A DNA stretch of 13,576 nucleotides, from positions 964,213-977,788 of the forward strand of contig NW_003130854.1 in the NCBI RefSeq assembly GCF_000003605.2, in the 5' to 3' direction. This DNA comes from Saccoglossus kowalevskii. Its lineage: Eukaryota > Hemichordata > Enteropneusta > Harrimaniidae. The notes under the pieces are model-generated. The model searched no databases. It was not told where the DNA came from and saw nothing but the letters and a program-made list of their open reading frames with translations. This document shows, one piece after another, positions 1 through 9,257 of the stretch (position 1 is the first letter of the stretch; each line of letters opens with the position of its first letter). Both the position numbers and the translations under genes were made by a program.

Positions 1-214
1 ATTATTTATGTACAGCCTTGCTAAATCTTGCTAAGCATTCAAAAGAGAGAATGTTTGCACCTGTTATCTATATTTTAAAATCGTTTTTTTTTTTAGTATG
101 TTCCACTATTCAAAATTCTACAAAATTTTAAGTCTATAGTCAAGACTGTTTGGATAATAAAAAGCCAAATAAAAAAAATTCACTCCCAAGTGCCCAAGAA
201 CCTGCATCTCTAGT
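1..214. other. AT-rich noncoding DNA
   Basis: This stretch has no convincing reading frame. It contains an 11-T run at about 84-94 and short A/T inverted repeats around 106-131. Nothing in it resembles a gene, an RNA or a known repeat end. Confidence 0.6.
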
Positions 215-347
215 TTAAATGGCGGCAGTCGTCGCGCCGCGTCCTGTTCGTCATGGGACCCATAGCGACGTATACAATGCGTGTCAAATACATTGTTTAT
301 TTACATGAAATTCGAACACGCGCTGCGCGACGACCACCGCGCTTTAA
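215..347. mobile_element. MITE-like element with TTAA target duplication (copy 1, short variant)
   Basis: A 125-bp GC-rich island (219-343) is flanked on both sides by TTAA (215-218 and 344-347). Its ends are imperfect inverted repeats of about 23 bp: the left begins ATGGCGGCAGTCGTCGCGC, and the reverse complement of the right begins AGCGCGGTGGTCGTCGCGC, so GTCGTCGCGC is shared exactly. The interior motifs GGGACCCATAGCGACG and GCGTGTCAAATACATTGTTT resemble the interiors of the larger elements at 2327 and 6502, so this is probably a divergent or internally deleted relative. It encodes no protein and would need a transposase supplied elsewhere. TTAA duplication is known for the piggyBac and Kolobok superfamilies; which one applies is not decided here. 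The left end also carries AAATGGCGGC, close to a YY1 site. Confidence 0.65.
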
Positions 348-2322
348 GAGTTTCAGTTTGACTAATGTGCGTAATTATTTTGTTGATTAATGAGTCTGTT
401 CTACGTGATAATGCGCTTTTCAATTTCGAATATTTATAATTTTATTAATACATTGCAAATACTTTCCAATATATGACCACTAGGTTCATTGTAAACAACA
501 CAAGACAAAATTAAATCATGTTCGAGCTTTCTTTTCGATGTTCAGTAAAATTTTAGCCACAATCAATTTGTAAGAAACTAGTTAGATTACAAAAATTGTC
601 CAGTTTGTGAAACCATAACCTTTACACAAAGGTAGCAATCGTTTGAAGCCATACAATTCAATAATAGAGGGCGTCGGTTCAATTATAGGGACGTGGTCAA
701 TATGAAATATAACATTTAAAGTTAACAGTCCGCCTGAAATGCAAAATAGTCCTAGATATTACAAACATTATTAGTTATTTTCCACTATCTTGTTCTTTGG
801 GGGAGTAAGCTAAGTATGCGGCGGGTGTAGAGCAAGATTCGTTTTTGTAGGTTTTATGTTGTCACTACATGTGTCTGATTTCATAACATTACTATTTACC
901 TTTATATACTGTAACACAATTATACCAGTAATCTGATGTCATACATTCTACGCATTGATTATGTATCGAGTGTCTCGTCGTATACTTTGAAAAGAAAAAG
1001 GAAGAACAACGAAGAAAGTCAGAATGTTTGTTGTACTAACTGTAATTTATAATTGGGTTAATGAAAGCAAACAAAGTGCTGACTTCACAACGCCAATTTT
1101 GGCGCAAATAGCGACTTTATACACTGTATACTTCTTTTACAAGTTCAATTATTTTGTAATCACATATTTCAGTGAAATATTAGTTAGTGAGTGAAATATT
1201 AATGTTATACATACTTAAATCTACAGAAATAACACATAATGAACTCATACAATGCGTGTTCGTATTTCTGGGGGAATTTCGGGTTTCAACTAGCTTGAAT
1301 CAGAACGCAGTAAGATCACGGGCAGAACCCATGCCGATCAAGAATCTAGCATCTTGAAATGATTGTTGATTACTAGTACACAATAGGGCCAGTTTATGTC
1401 TATTGTTTCTAACTGTTATTTTTTATCATTTAGTAAAGAAATAACTAAAATGAGTCATTGTATTCGTACAATGCGTGCCGACCGACGACTGAAACAAACT
1501 GCCGTACGGAGAACGCCGACCTGCAGCGAAAATCAACTTTGTCTCTACACTTCATTACTTTATAGTAACGCTTTATAGTAACCTTTTTTTATTTTGTGGC
1601 ATGCATATTTCCAGGTAAATCGCAAATGTTGTGTCCCTATTTTAGAGAAACATGAACTTGTATGTCATGTGATTTGTCAATGTCATTGTCAATTGTAGTT
1701 TACCTGAACGAAATTGCAAATAAATAGGAAGAAAATCGACTGTTTGAAGATAATTAACACCAGTTTAAACTTGAGTAACTTATTATAAGTAAATCTAAAC
1801 ACGAGTATTAGACCCAGTGCAAAATATTTTACACATTGGTCATTTTGTTAACCTGAGAAAACAGTTTAAATAAATAAGCAGTCATTCCGATGCAGCATTT
1901 GAAGATCATAAGTGACCAGTATCCTATCTTTTTTCTTGATGGCATATAGTCTCATTCGAATGGTAGACGTAGCGTAATTTACTCTTTTACCCACAGTTAC
2001 AATGTAAATTTCCTTCAATGGGAAAGGGGTAATTTCTTAATTCCGAAACAATCACGTACTAGATTGTAAATGATTTGGAGACAGTGATTTGTGAGACGAC
2101 TATTCGTGCGTAATATCAGCTTTATATTGAGATGCGTTTAAATTCAGTGATTTCCCGTTTTATGGTTAATTACACCGCATCTGCTTCCAAGACAATGTTT
2201 CGTGCAGTACAAATTCATTAACAAAAGCAGGAGATGTGGTTATTTGTGATTTGACGCCAAACACAATTAATAGTCTAATACGTTATGTTCCATTTAATGA
2301 GCTTGGCGCGTATTTTGAAGTA
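348..2322. other. Gene-free AT-rich stretch
   Basis: I see no supported exon here. A 60-codon frame at 1396-1578 has no domain-like composition or splice support and is treated as chance. Local features are a perfect 17-bp palindrome ATATTTCAGTGAAATAT (1164-1180), a nearby direct repeat of AGTGAAATATTA (1171-1182 and 1190-1201), and three spaced occurrences of ACAATGCGTG (near 274 inside copy 1, 1249 and 1468). Those occurrences could be decayed scraps of the same repeat family. Confidence 0.5.
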
Positions 2323-2484
2323 TTAAAGCGGTGGAGTCGTCCCCTGCGCATGCGCCGGATGGTCATAGCGTGCCATTGTTTACAAACAAGCGTCTTCCCA
2401 TGAGTCTTTAGCGTTTGTTGTTATCGTCGCCTGGGACTCAACGACCCTCAACGGGCTGACGATCCTCACTCACTCACTCTTTGA
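2323..2484 (-). mobile_element. MITE-like element at TTAA (copy 2, near full length)
   Basis: The element (2327-2480, 154 bp) starts after TTAA (2323-2326) with AGCGGTGGAGTCGTCCCCTG and ends with a degraded inverted repeat before TTGA (2481-2484), probably a mutated TTAA. Its body matches the reverse complement of the element at 6502-6652 along most of its length. Shared blocks include GCATGCG, GATGG-CAT-GCGTG, CCCATGAG, GCGTTT and TTATCGTCGC-TGGGACTC. The near-equal size (154 and 151 bp) and opposite orientation show two independent insertions of one family. The right terminus is the more eroded, containing a CTCACTCACTCACT tract. No coding capacity is present. The minus strand is assigned only relative to the copy at 6502. 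Confidence 0.75.
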
Positions 2485-3389
2485 TGAATTTATTTATTTA
2501 TGTTTTATGTTCAAAGTTTAATATATACAACAAAGAAAATCCCGGCTCCCCCAGGTGATCGGTGAGTCAACCAAACGCATGTGGTTATTTTATGACATGC
2601 TTTCAATTTGACGCAAATTCGAAAAACTGGTTTTGGTTAGAAACGTCCTCGCATTTTTGCGGTTTAGTGAACGTTGTAAAAGACCTTACTATTTTTGTGG
2701 TGGTTGCGATGGAATCTCAGTCAATTAAAAAAAAAAAACAATTTACAAACTTGCATGGCAAACGAAATTTGAATATTTTCATATTCAAATCGCCGTCCAC
2801 AAGGACCGGCGGTTTATCGACTAACGACCAACAAGTGTGGGAACACGTTCAGTCACTATAATGTCAATATGAAAACTTTGTAGTAGGCGTCTTTAGTTTT
2901 GATTTAATCTGAGTTCTCTGTGACGCGAATACATCGGGGCAAACAAGGTAATGTTCAGAGTACATATAGATATTCATCATGGCGCCAGTGAACATCTGTA
3001 CGAAAAACGGATTATCATCGGGTTAATATGGCGGTAGCTTTGCCGAATTAGTATTGACTCATGCTCTTATTTTCACTGTCCCTTGACAATGTACGACAAC
3101 TGTTTTTTTGTTTTGTTTTTCAAAAAGAAAGTGACCGTTGGCAAGCTGGTGTTCCGTCAACTTGGCTGATTTATGAGCGCGACATCAACAGATGACAAAT
3201 GTTTAAAGCATGCCTTGCGCACTAAACGACTAGTTTGTTTTTACTCGGTATACATTTCCGATAAATAAAACACATTAAATTCGACACTTTGGGGGTTATT
3301 ATGTCCAGGACACCAGTTTGCCACATAAACGCCCAACCAAATTGACGCTCCTACTTCCTTTTGCCTTACCGTAACATGTAGGTGAAACT
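2485..3389. other. Gene-free stretch with a donor-like site and an unsupported frame
   Basis: A 99-codon open stretch (2562-2861) begins with GTG rather than ATG. That GTG is itself the GT of a GTGAGT splice-donor-like site, and the frame contains a lysine-coding A run, so I do not call it a gene. ATGGCGCC (about 2990) and ATGGCGGT (about 3028) are YY1-core-like words. A GCGCGACATCAACAG word near 3178 resembles common animal repeats but shows no paired end here. Confidence 0.45.
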
Positions 3390-3582
3390 AGAAGAATGCT
3401 TCTCATCTATGGTGGTTTACATTCTTTACCGTCATTTCTTTTTGACAAGGGTGAAAATTTCACTCAAGAGCTCGTTCAATTCGCTTTGTGGTATGTAATC
3501 AAGGGGGCACGTTACATTTCCACCAACCACTTATGGTATCTGTGGACATCCCGTTCGGTCGTTTTCACTGTACCTTTGTAGT
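3390..3582 (+). pseudogene. Decayed Ty3/Gypsy-type retrotransposon integrase fragment
   Basis: A plus-strand frame of 61 codons (ATG at 3396, stop at 3579) resembles the catalytic core of retroelement integrases around the second acidic residue. The series FDKGENFT (codons from 3441), then an aromatic/hydrophobic helix with QELVQFA, then KGARYIST is laid out like the family pattern D-N-G-x-N-F-T ... F ... G-I-x-H-x-x-T. The asparagine expected after the catalytic Asp (3444-3446) is replaced by lysine. After about 3520 the expected P-Y-H-P-x-x-N-G stretch is not in this frame, and a shifted frame reads more like it, so at least one frameshift is likely. No LTRs, reverse transcriptase or RNase H are seen nearby. 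In an intact element this enzyme would insert cDNA into chromosomes; this piece is far too short and damaged to act. BEL/Pao or another integrase family remains possible. Confidence 0.45.
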
Positions 3583-3789
3583 GTGTCCTAATACAATTAT
3601 ACACTTAATAACCTCCTAGTCATTATCGATTGTGTATCCCCAAACAGTTTATCGAGTACCTACTGAATAAGTTGTGTCGTCTGTTACTTCTAAACAGTCA
3701 GCCGTTTAACACAATATGTTAAGATATTCATCCGCAACAGGGAATTTTAGGAAGGATTATAAACTATTACGAACATACAAACACCCACC
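3583..3789. other. Noncoding DNA
   Basis: Short AT-rich spacer between the integrase relic and the Kozak ATG at 3790. No reading frame or repeat is supported. Confidence 0.5.
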
Positions 3790-3894
3790 ATGTCTTTCGA
3801 AGCTCACGACCACAGCTTCAGCGGTAATTGCACATGCACTTCAATTGGAATGAATTATATTTCGTTAGCAGATATATTGATAAATAATATATGA
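3790..3894 (+). CDS. Possible small ORF or first coding exon (unrecognised)
   Basis: The start context CCCACCATGT is close to the animal Kozak consensus. The frame runs 34 codons to a TGA. It opens with MSFEAHDHSFSG, then becomes Cys/Thr/Ile-rich and less protein-like. The change coincides with a weak donor, AGCG|GTAATT (GT at 3823-3824), so the true coding part might be only the first 11 codons plus one base, spliced onward. No family is recognised and there is no TATA box or obvious partner exon. The frame alone could be chance; the start context is the only real support. Confidence 0.2.
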   Translation: MSFEAHDHSFSGNCTCTSIGMNYISLADILINNI

Positions 3895-4332
3895 CAGAAT
3901 TACACAAATGATGCTAACATAAATAAATATAAAACATAATAATAAATAGATTCGGCTACAGCAATATTTTTTTCAAACTGGTCGTGTTTTTACACATGCA
4001 TATCAGAAGTCCAAATCTCTGTTCGAAACTGTCGTCTGCGCAACACATTTTCAAAAGAACACTTGCTCTCTCCTGAACAATACAACCAATCGTAATCAAT
4101 ATATAATATTAAGATATTGAAATAATAAAATAGTGTATTGTAAATGGTCAAATAAACACAACGATTACAATATTTAATTATCGCCTACGTTAATTTGCAA
4201 TGACTTTGAATCACAAATGATTAGATTTGCATGGACATACTACCATTTACATTATATGTATCCAGCTACACTCGTACTTAAGGCTGAGGACGTTTGACAA
4301 TACTGTACGGTACGTACGGGATATGCACTCAC
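3895..4332. other. AT-rich noncoding DNA
   Basis: This stretch is dominated by short A/T words (many ATAAATA and ATATAAT strings). The small palindrome TACGGTACGTACGG lies near 4304. No gene is supported. Confidence 0.5.
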
Positions 4333-4386
4333 CTGCCTAGCTGAACACGACCCCCTCTGTCTAGTATGTACACTACATAACGTGAA
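4333..4386 (-). CDS. Candidate 54-nt internal exon, minus strand (unrecognised)
   Basis: Read on the minus strand, an acceptor with the tract GTTGTCGTATTTCAG (AG at 4388-4387) is followed by 54 nt without a stop in the zero-phase frame. An ideal donor GGCAG|GTGAGT comes next (GT at 4332-4331). The 18 codons read FTLCSVHTRQRGSCSARQ, which matches no family I know. A 54-nt piece can be open by chance, so the case rests on the two good splice signals at the right spacing. It could equally be a 5'UTR exon or a chance pair. Confidence 0.2.
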
Positions 4387-4996
4387 CTGAAATACGACAA
4401 CTCCGTATCACAGAAGACTATATGTGGACCATTCTATTATAAACGGGGGTGAGCAAATTACTGCCATATGAAATTAACTGTTCTGTCAATTAGGTATGTA
4501 GGCTTTCAGCTGTCAATGTTTGTGATATGTTGGAAATTAATCTGTTTGATTGACCTTGCTTAGAGATTACGTTATTATCTGTTATACGGAGATAAGCAGT
4601 GAATGAACTATGAACATTCGATGGTCGCTATTTTTATTGAAAAAAACAAAGGATTAACATGCATAATATAAGTGTCAAGAAAAAAAATTCGATAAAATTA
4701 GTCTCTTGAAATGGAGGTCAATTATTGTATAAAACTAAACTCTTGTCACATCATCTACTGACCATTTGATATAATATTTTTTTGTTATACCGGTGACCAT
4801 GTTTTCCTACTGTAATAAAATATTACTTGCATATATGTGCTCGGTTGAGCGCATTACCATAATTCCGCCCACATTACAAAAATCAATCGTCTGTATATTT
4901 GATGCACCCTGCTGTTGCCAGTGCATATCTGTCGCGACGATTGGCATCCCTCTTACACATTGTTTTCGAACTGTCATTTTTGTATTTGTAGTACAG
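4387..4996. other. Noncoding or intronic DNA
   Basis: Mostly AT-rich. Overlapping open frames on both strands from about 4793 to 5022 are Cys- and Ile-rich without motifs and are not called. The 3' end, with TGTATTTGTAGTACAG, forms the acceptor of the candidate exon that follows. Confidence 0.4.
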
Positions 4997-5146
4997 GTGA
5001 CACTCTCCAATATTGGTGTCACGAGGCTATCAAACCCGTCGACGAAAAAAAATCCGAAGGTAACGCAATATACCTTGATGAGGGCGCAGCTGTGATGTGC
5101 TTAAATAAAAGACTAAAATTGAGAAATTCAACACCGTCAGCATCGG
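4997..5146 (+). CDS. Candidate 150-nt symmetrical phase-1 exon (unrecognised protein)
   Basis: A polypyrimidine-like tract ending GTAGTACAG (AG at 4995-4996) precedes 150 nt open in the frame that uses the split codon G|GT. The exon ends CATCGG|GTAAGT, a strong donor (GT at 5147-5148). It starts and ends in phase 1, so it can be included or skipped without shifting frame. The 49 full codons are mixed and protein-like: aromatic and Cys/His at the start (DTLQYWCHEAIKPVDEKK), acidic in the middle, then basic (LNKRLKLRN). No domain is recognised. If unspliced, the frame runs six codons further to a TAA that overlaps AATAAA at about 5162, so it could instead be a terminal exon. A longer open frame lies on the opposite strand; only one is likely to be real. 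Confidence 0.35.
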
Positions 5147-5390
5147 GTAAGTTACCATACAAATAAAGTGCAGAAGTAATTATACTGTAATTTGAGAAAC
5201 AAGGGTTCTTATGTGGCAATCTATAATAGTGCGCAAACTTGCTATTTGCTTGTCTGTCTACTGACACACTTAAGATCGCGCATTGAACCGTTAGTTCGGT
5301 ATTCACTCCAGCACACTTCGACTGCATCTCACTACTTTGTTGTTTCCTTGTAATACTAAAATTCGCGAGCTTTTCCAGGAAACCGGACAC
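5019..5390 (-). other. Longest open frame of the window, minus strand, status uncertain
   Basis: This is a 123-codon minus-strand frame without a stop. It opens at GTG just after an in-frame TGA; the first ATG is about 21 codons in, leaving roughly 102 residues. The product would be Ser/Leu/Phe-rich with no recognisable domain, no signal peptide at the ATG and no clear acceptor at its 5' end. It overlaps the plus-strand candidate exon at 4997-5146. Such a length is uncommon by chance in AT-rich DNA, but I would not call it a gene without transcript data. Confidence 0.15.
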
Positions 5391-5648
5391 GTGTCAAGAC
5401 GATATTGCAAATAATATAATTCATTTTATCGGGATGTTTGCCTGCTGGTACCGAAAATAACTAAAACCATAATGTATAGGCACACGTGTGACGTTAAAAT
5501 TTCATTCACCTGTATATGTCAATAGACGTACATGCTCATATAGAAATCACGGGTAGATTTTCTACTTAATATAATAAATTATTCATCTCACTTAACACAT
5601 ATTTTAAGTGCATTATAATTTGAGTACGACTAACTGGGCAACGCAAAA
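5391..5648. other. AT-rich noncoding DNA
   Basis: Nothing beyond short A/T strings is seen here. There is no exon or repeat end before the TTAA at 5649. Confidence 0.5.
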
Positions 5649-5691
5649 TTAAAGCGGGAGAGTCGTCACATGCGCATGCGTCAGATGGCCA
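5649..5691 (-). mobile_element. Fragment of the TTAA MITE family (copy 4)
   Basis: After TTAA (5649-5652) the sequence AGCGGGAGAGTCGTCACATG and then CGCATGCGTCAGATGGCCAT matches the terminal 40 bp or so of the element at 6502-6652 (its right end, reverse complemented). GCATGCGTCAGATGGCCAT is identical to that copy. The similarity stops at about 5691 and no partner inverted repeat is found downstream, so this is a truncated or badly eroded copy. Confidence 0.7.
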
Positions 5692-6497
5692 TATGATATT
5701 GCTTTTAGTCAGTCCGATTCCCGGAATTAGGTTTATTGCCATGGCATTCCAGTCTGATAAGCAAATGCTAAGTGGTACATCTCCATTTATGTCAAACGTA
5801 GGGCATTCCCATTAATTGTTTTTCACTATATTTATCATTCACACATGAACTCATACGAATCGGGGATTATGAATCACTTCCATTCAAGCGATTATGCAAT
5901 GTTTTGATATATAACATTAAATGTTATAAATGTATTTCACAAGACACTGTAAATTTCATATAGAGTGCTATACGGTAAAAGTTGTGTTATAAATTTCAAT
6001 TTGTTTTTATTCTTTGGTCTTTCTTGTCAATTAAAGTGACGCTAAATTACAAATGATTTTCTTTTCACGACGATTGTCGCCTCTTATTACGCAGCAACCT
6101 GCCAATCAGCAACGGAAATGCCGTTATAATAACGTAATGATTCACGAAATATATATATATATATTGAATTTCCGTTCTGTGAAAAATATGCCAACATGTA
6201 TTATTTTCTGCTTTGCCGAGTTTCCAATTGCAGGAATTGAAAGTTTAATTCCTGATTAAATATGCATACATTGCGTGGTTCAGAGAATGCTTACAATACA
6301 AGTGCTGATTTATTGATAACGTACCGTCAAACGCCTAGAAATGTCTAAATGATTAACAATTCATTCCGTGTCATTATGACGTTAGTATACATGTGAATTG
6401 TTTTAATCGTTGGTAGAACACTTGACAATAAAAAACAAACGGGATGTTATAGAAGCATATAAATCAGGGATTCTTGAATAAATGGCATCGGAGATGA
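5692..6497. other. Gene-free stretch with AT microsatellite
   Basis: A short (AT)n run lies at about 6149-6164. The 68-codon frame at 6053-6259 runs through this microsatellite (repeated Ile-Tyr) and has no domain, so it is treated as chance. Confidence 0.5.
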
Positions 6498-6656
6498 TTA
6501 AAGCGGAGGGGTCGTCACCTGCGCACGCGCGGGAGTCCCAAGCGACGATAACAACCATGCTAAAAACGCAATGGCTCATGGGTAGATGCTTGTCTGTGAA
6601 AAATGACACGCAATGGCCATCTGACGCATGCGCAGGTGACAACTCCCTCGCTTTGA
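6498..6656 (+). mobile_element. MITE-like element at TTAA (copy 3, best preserved)
   Basis: The 151-bp element (6502-6652) lies between TTAA (6498-6501) and TTGA (6653-6656, probably a mutated TTAA). The left end reads AGCGGAGGGGTCGTCACCTG, continuing CGCACGCG. The reverse complement of the right end reads AGCGAGGGAGTTGTCACCTG, continuing CGCATGCG. That gives about 28-bp terminal inverted repeats with one indel and three mismatches. The body is homologous in reverse orientation to 2327-2480. A 79-codon minus-strand frame that crosses it is a by-product of the GC-rich repeat, not a gene. The element is non-autonomous. Its AG-starting termini are unlike the C-starting ends usual for piggyBac, so Kolobok or an undescribed group is also possible. 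Confidence 0.8.
6520..6531 (+). promoter_or_regulatory. NRF1-consensus palindrome inside MITE terminal repeat
   Basis: TGCGCACGCGCG matches YGCGCAYGCGCR, the known NRF1 recognition pattern, at all positions. Near-matches sit at the equivalent places of the right end (GACGCATGCGCAGG, 6623-6636), copy 2 (TGCGCATGCGCC, about 2345-2356) and copy 4 (ATGCGCATGCGT, about 5670-5681). Binding is inferred from the motif only. Confidence 0.35.
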
Positions 6657-9217
6657 GCTAGTTTGTATACTGAATACCAGTATATTTATCCCATATAACT
6701 AGTTTTTTTGTTTTGTTATATTTATCTTCTTATCTCCGTACTGCTATATACAATTACAACAAAGGTAAATAAAGCTTCAGACGTTCTATGACTACTATAT
6801 GGACAAGACATAGTTGATGTGGGTATACAATAAACACGATTGGAGATTGTTGATGGAGTCATATGCCTTGAAAACTTATATAACAAATATGTATAGATTA
6901 CAATGTTTTCTGGCTAGACAAGATTGCTCACACAGAATTAGTGTTGTATCATATCTCCACCGCTAATGAAGAGAGTTACTACCTAGTGTTTTCTTGGCGT
7001 CTATTTCAAGATTGTTATTTTACATAATCGCAAATAAACAAGCATTTCATTTCACCCCCCTCCGTATTTTTTTGTTCGTGTTGTACTTGGGTACTCGGGA
7101 ATAAACGATATGTTGCAGTGCTGTAGCACATGGAACGACAGGGCGTATATGATTGTGCATGTTTACGAAGTAAACCTCGACCTCGCACGTCTATTTTTTT
7201 TTAATGAATCAGCGTAGAGCTTCTTCATCAATACTACTGTTTCATTTATTGGCTTCATGTATATGATAAAATGTGCGAATGGGAATGCAATCGTTCAAAT
7301 ATTGACACTTCATAGACTCTTGCCTTCCAAAAAGCTGCCAAGTCAAGTTTTTTTTTTAAGAACGCTTTACCTAAATCTGAAAGTGCACATTTCGATATTT
7401 ATTCGAAAAAAACCCACCACTTTCGCAGGTTCATTACTTATAAATAATGTCTTGATTACAAAGTAATATATTAACTTTCAATTCGTAAAAATGTGATACA
7501 GTCTTAACTTAATACATACGTTCGAGTATACTTGCTAAGATCTTTATTGTTTTGCACAATCAAAAATAAACTCGATGCTTGCATGATAATTTACAGCAGC
7601 CTGTAGCCACGTATTAGCAAATGCTCTCACAGCGCTGAGTGATTAAATTGAATCTGCTGGGAATGGACAACATACTGTTTTAAGAGCGTTTATACTATGT
7701 ATTTAAATGTGTGTGTTTAGGTTATCAAAAGTAGTATTCCGCGCCGACCTTATTTGTACACACGATTATATTTTGGCAGTCGACATGTATATTAGATATG
7801 CAAACGTAAAATAAAGATATATCAATTAACAATGTAAACCTCGTTTTTGCCGTAGTACAAAAAGCCTCGTCCATTTGTATTTATAGTGCTTACCTGTTTA
7901 CGAATATAAATGCATACGTGCACGTACACAAGTAACAGCATATCATCGAAGCCATACATCAATGTAATTTACTATTATTACGTCACTCAATAATACACCA
8001 CCCTAAGGTTTATTTGACAAAATAAATTATTTATTTATTGAACTTATTTTTGCACAGAACATATTATTAACGGATGACTGTTTTGCTTCTGTCAGCTGTA
8101 CCCCACGATAGAAATGTTAACAAATAACCTCAATTTTATGAAATAAATAAATAAAACAAAAATGTCGTACAACTTTGTAACGTAATATGTTATATTGCGT
8201 TCAGTATTCACAAAAATGTTTTGTCGAGACCCGTTAACAGTATAATCGCAAATTGTTTGATCATTTGATTCTACTGTCTTATGGGAACGTTTGGTAAATA
8301 AAAACTAGCAGAATATGGGTTCTCATTAATACGGTCAATGAGATGACATGAATGTTCAATGATCAAGCAACGTTGGTGATGTCCTGCACTAAGCATAACA
8401 TTGGCGCAGACCATTGTTCGCCATTAACAAATAATTACACTTGCATACACACAGGCGGTTACTTATGTGTCCTGCTTATCATTCATTATGGTAGCCACGG
8501 CCATAGTATAATTAATTGCCCGTATACCACTGACTATATTAGGCCAGCAGCATACACATCTCCCCATCAATCGAAGTGTTAAGCATATGTCCAATTTAAT
8601 TATGTATGTTGTATTTAAAGTACACAATTTTAATTTTGCCCACTGCTTGATTTGGTGTAAAAGTATTGAGTTTAGAACATGGCCCTGGGTAAAATATATA
8701 CATTTACAAATATGTTGGAATTCAACGTAATTCTGCTTACCCTATTTTGTAGATAAAGTTCGAAGGTCAGATGCGCACTGCCAACAAACCAACATCGTGT
8801 TTGTCTATATAAATCACACAATTTCAAGTAGAAAATAGGTTTTATTTTAATTTGTCATTTACATACATTCTTCCAGCATGTATAACTCAATTAACACCTT
8901 CGTATTTAATTTACACGTAGCCAGTGTTGACGACAGTTTGTTGCACATAAATCATTTATTTATATAATCCCACCTGCCAGTCAGTGATTAACTACAACAT
9001 TAATTATGTTAACATTTACTATACAAAAGCAACATTTGTATGGATAGGTCGTCCAAATATAAAGCACTTTGTCGTGCAGACAGGCAATTCAAACCTATTT
9101 TGAGGGATTAGATGTATCTCTTATCACGTACTCAAAAACGACTGGTAATCTCCGGTAAATATTATAATCATTGTAAACCGTTTTTGACATTAATAGTTTT
9201 TACTATTCCATTTACAG
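6657..9217. other. Long gene-free AT-rich stretch
   Basis: No supported exon was found. Homopolymer runs occur (T near 7192-7202 and 7348-7357, C near 7056-7061), along with many AATAAA words of no clear role. Frames of 69 codons (7257-7466) and 76 codons (8352-8582, ATG start, Cys/His/Tyr-rich) show no motif spacing, splice support or promoter and are considered chance. This is best explained as intron or intergenic DNA. Confidence 0.55.
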
Positions 9218-9257
9218 CGATGTGAGTTAAAAATCTACCGAGGCGAACGCGATGGCG
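9218..9257 (+). other. Possible 40-nt micro-exon or first exon
   Basis: A good acceptor, TACTATTCCATTTACAG (AG at 9216-9217), is followed 40 nt later by GATGGCG|GTGAGT, a strong donor (GT at 9258-9259). Two readings are open. One is a 13-codon phase-0 frame (RCELKIYRGERDG plus one base). The other is an ATG at 9252 in a good context (CGCGATGGC) giving Met-Ala before the donor, in which case the exon would be mostly 5'UTR. There is no family evidence and the pair may be accidental. Confidence 0.22.

Noticed and set aside
1164-1201. 17-bp palindrome and 12-bp direct repeat
   Set aside because: Made of A/T-rich words that arise easily by chance; no larger element found around them.
1396-1578. 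60-codon frame with two ACAATGCGTG words nearby
   Set aside because: No domain or splice support; the shared word is too short to prove a repeat copy.
2562-2861. 99-codon plus-strand frame
   Set aside because: It begins at a GTG that is part of a GTGAGT donor-like site, includes an A-run lysine tract and has no domain or matching acceptor.
6053-6259. 68-codon frame through the AT microsatellite
   Set aside because: Repeated Ile-Tyr residues come directly from the (AT)n run.
6403-6642. 79-codon minus-strand frame
   Set aside because: It lies largely within the MITE at 6502-6652, so the openness comes from the GC-rich inverted repeat.
8352-8582. 76-codon Cys/His-rich plus-strand frame
   Set aside because: Cys and His spacing fits no zinc-binding or secreted-peptide pattern; there is no signal peptide, and no supporting splice or promoter elements were seen.
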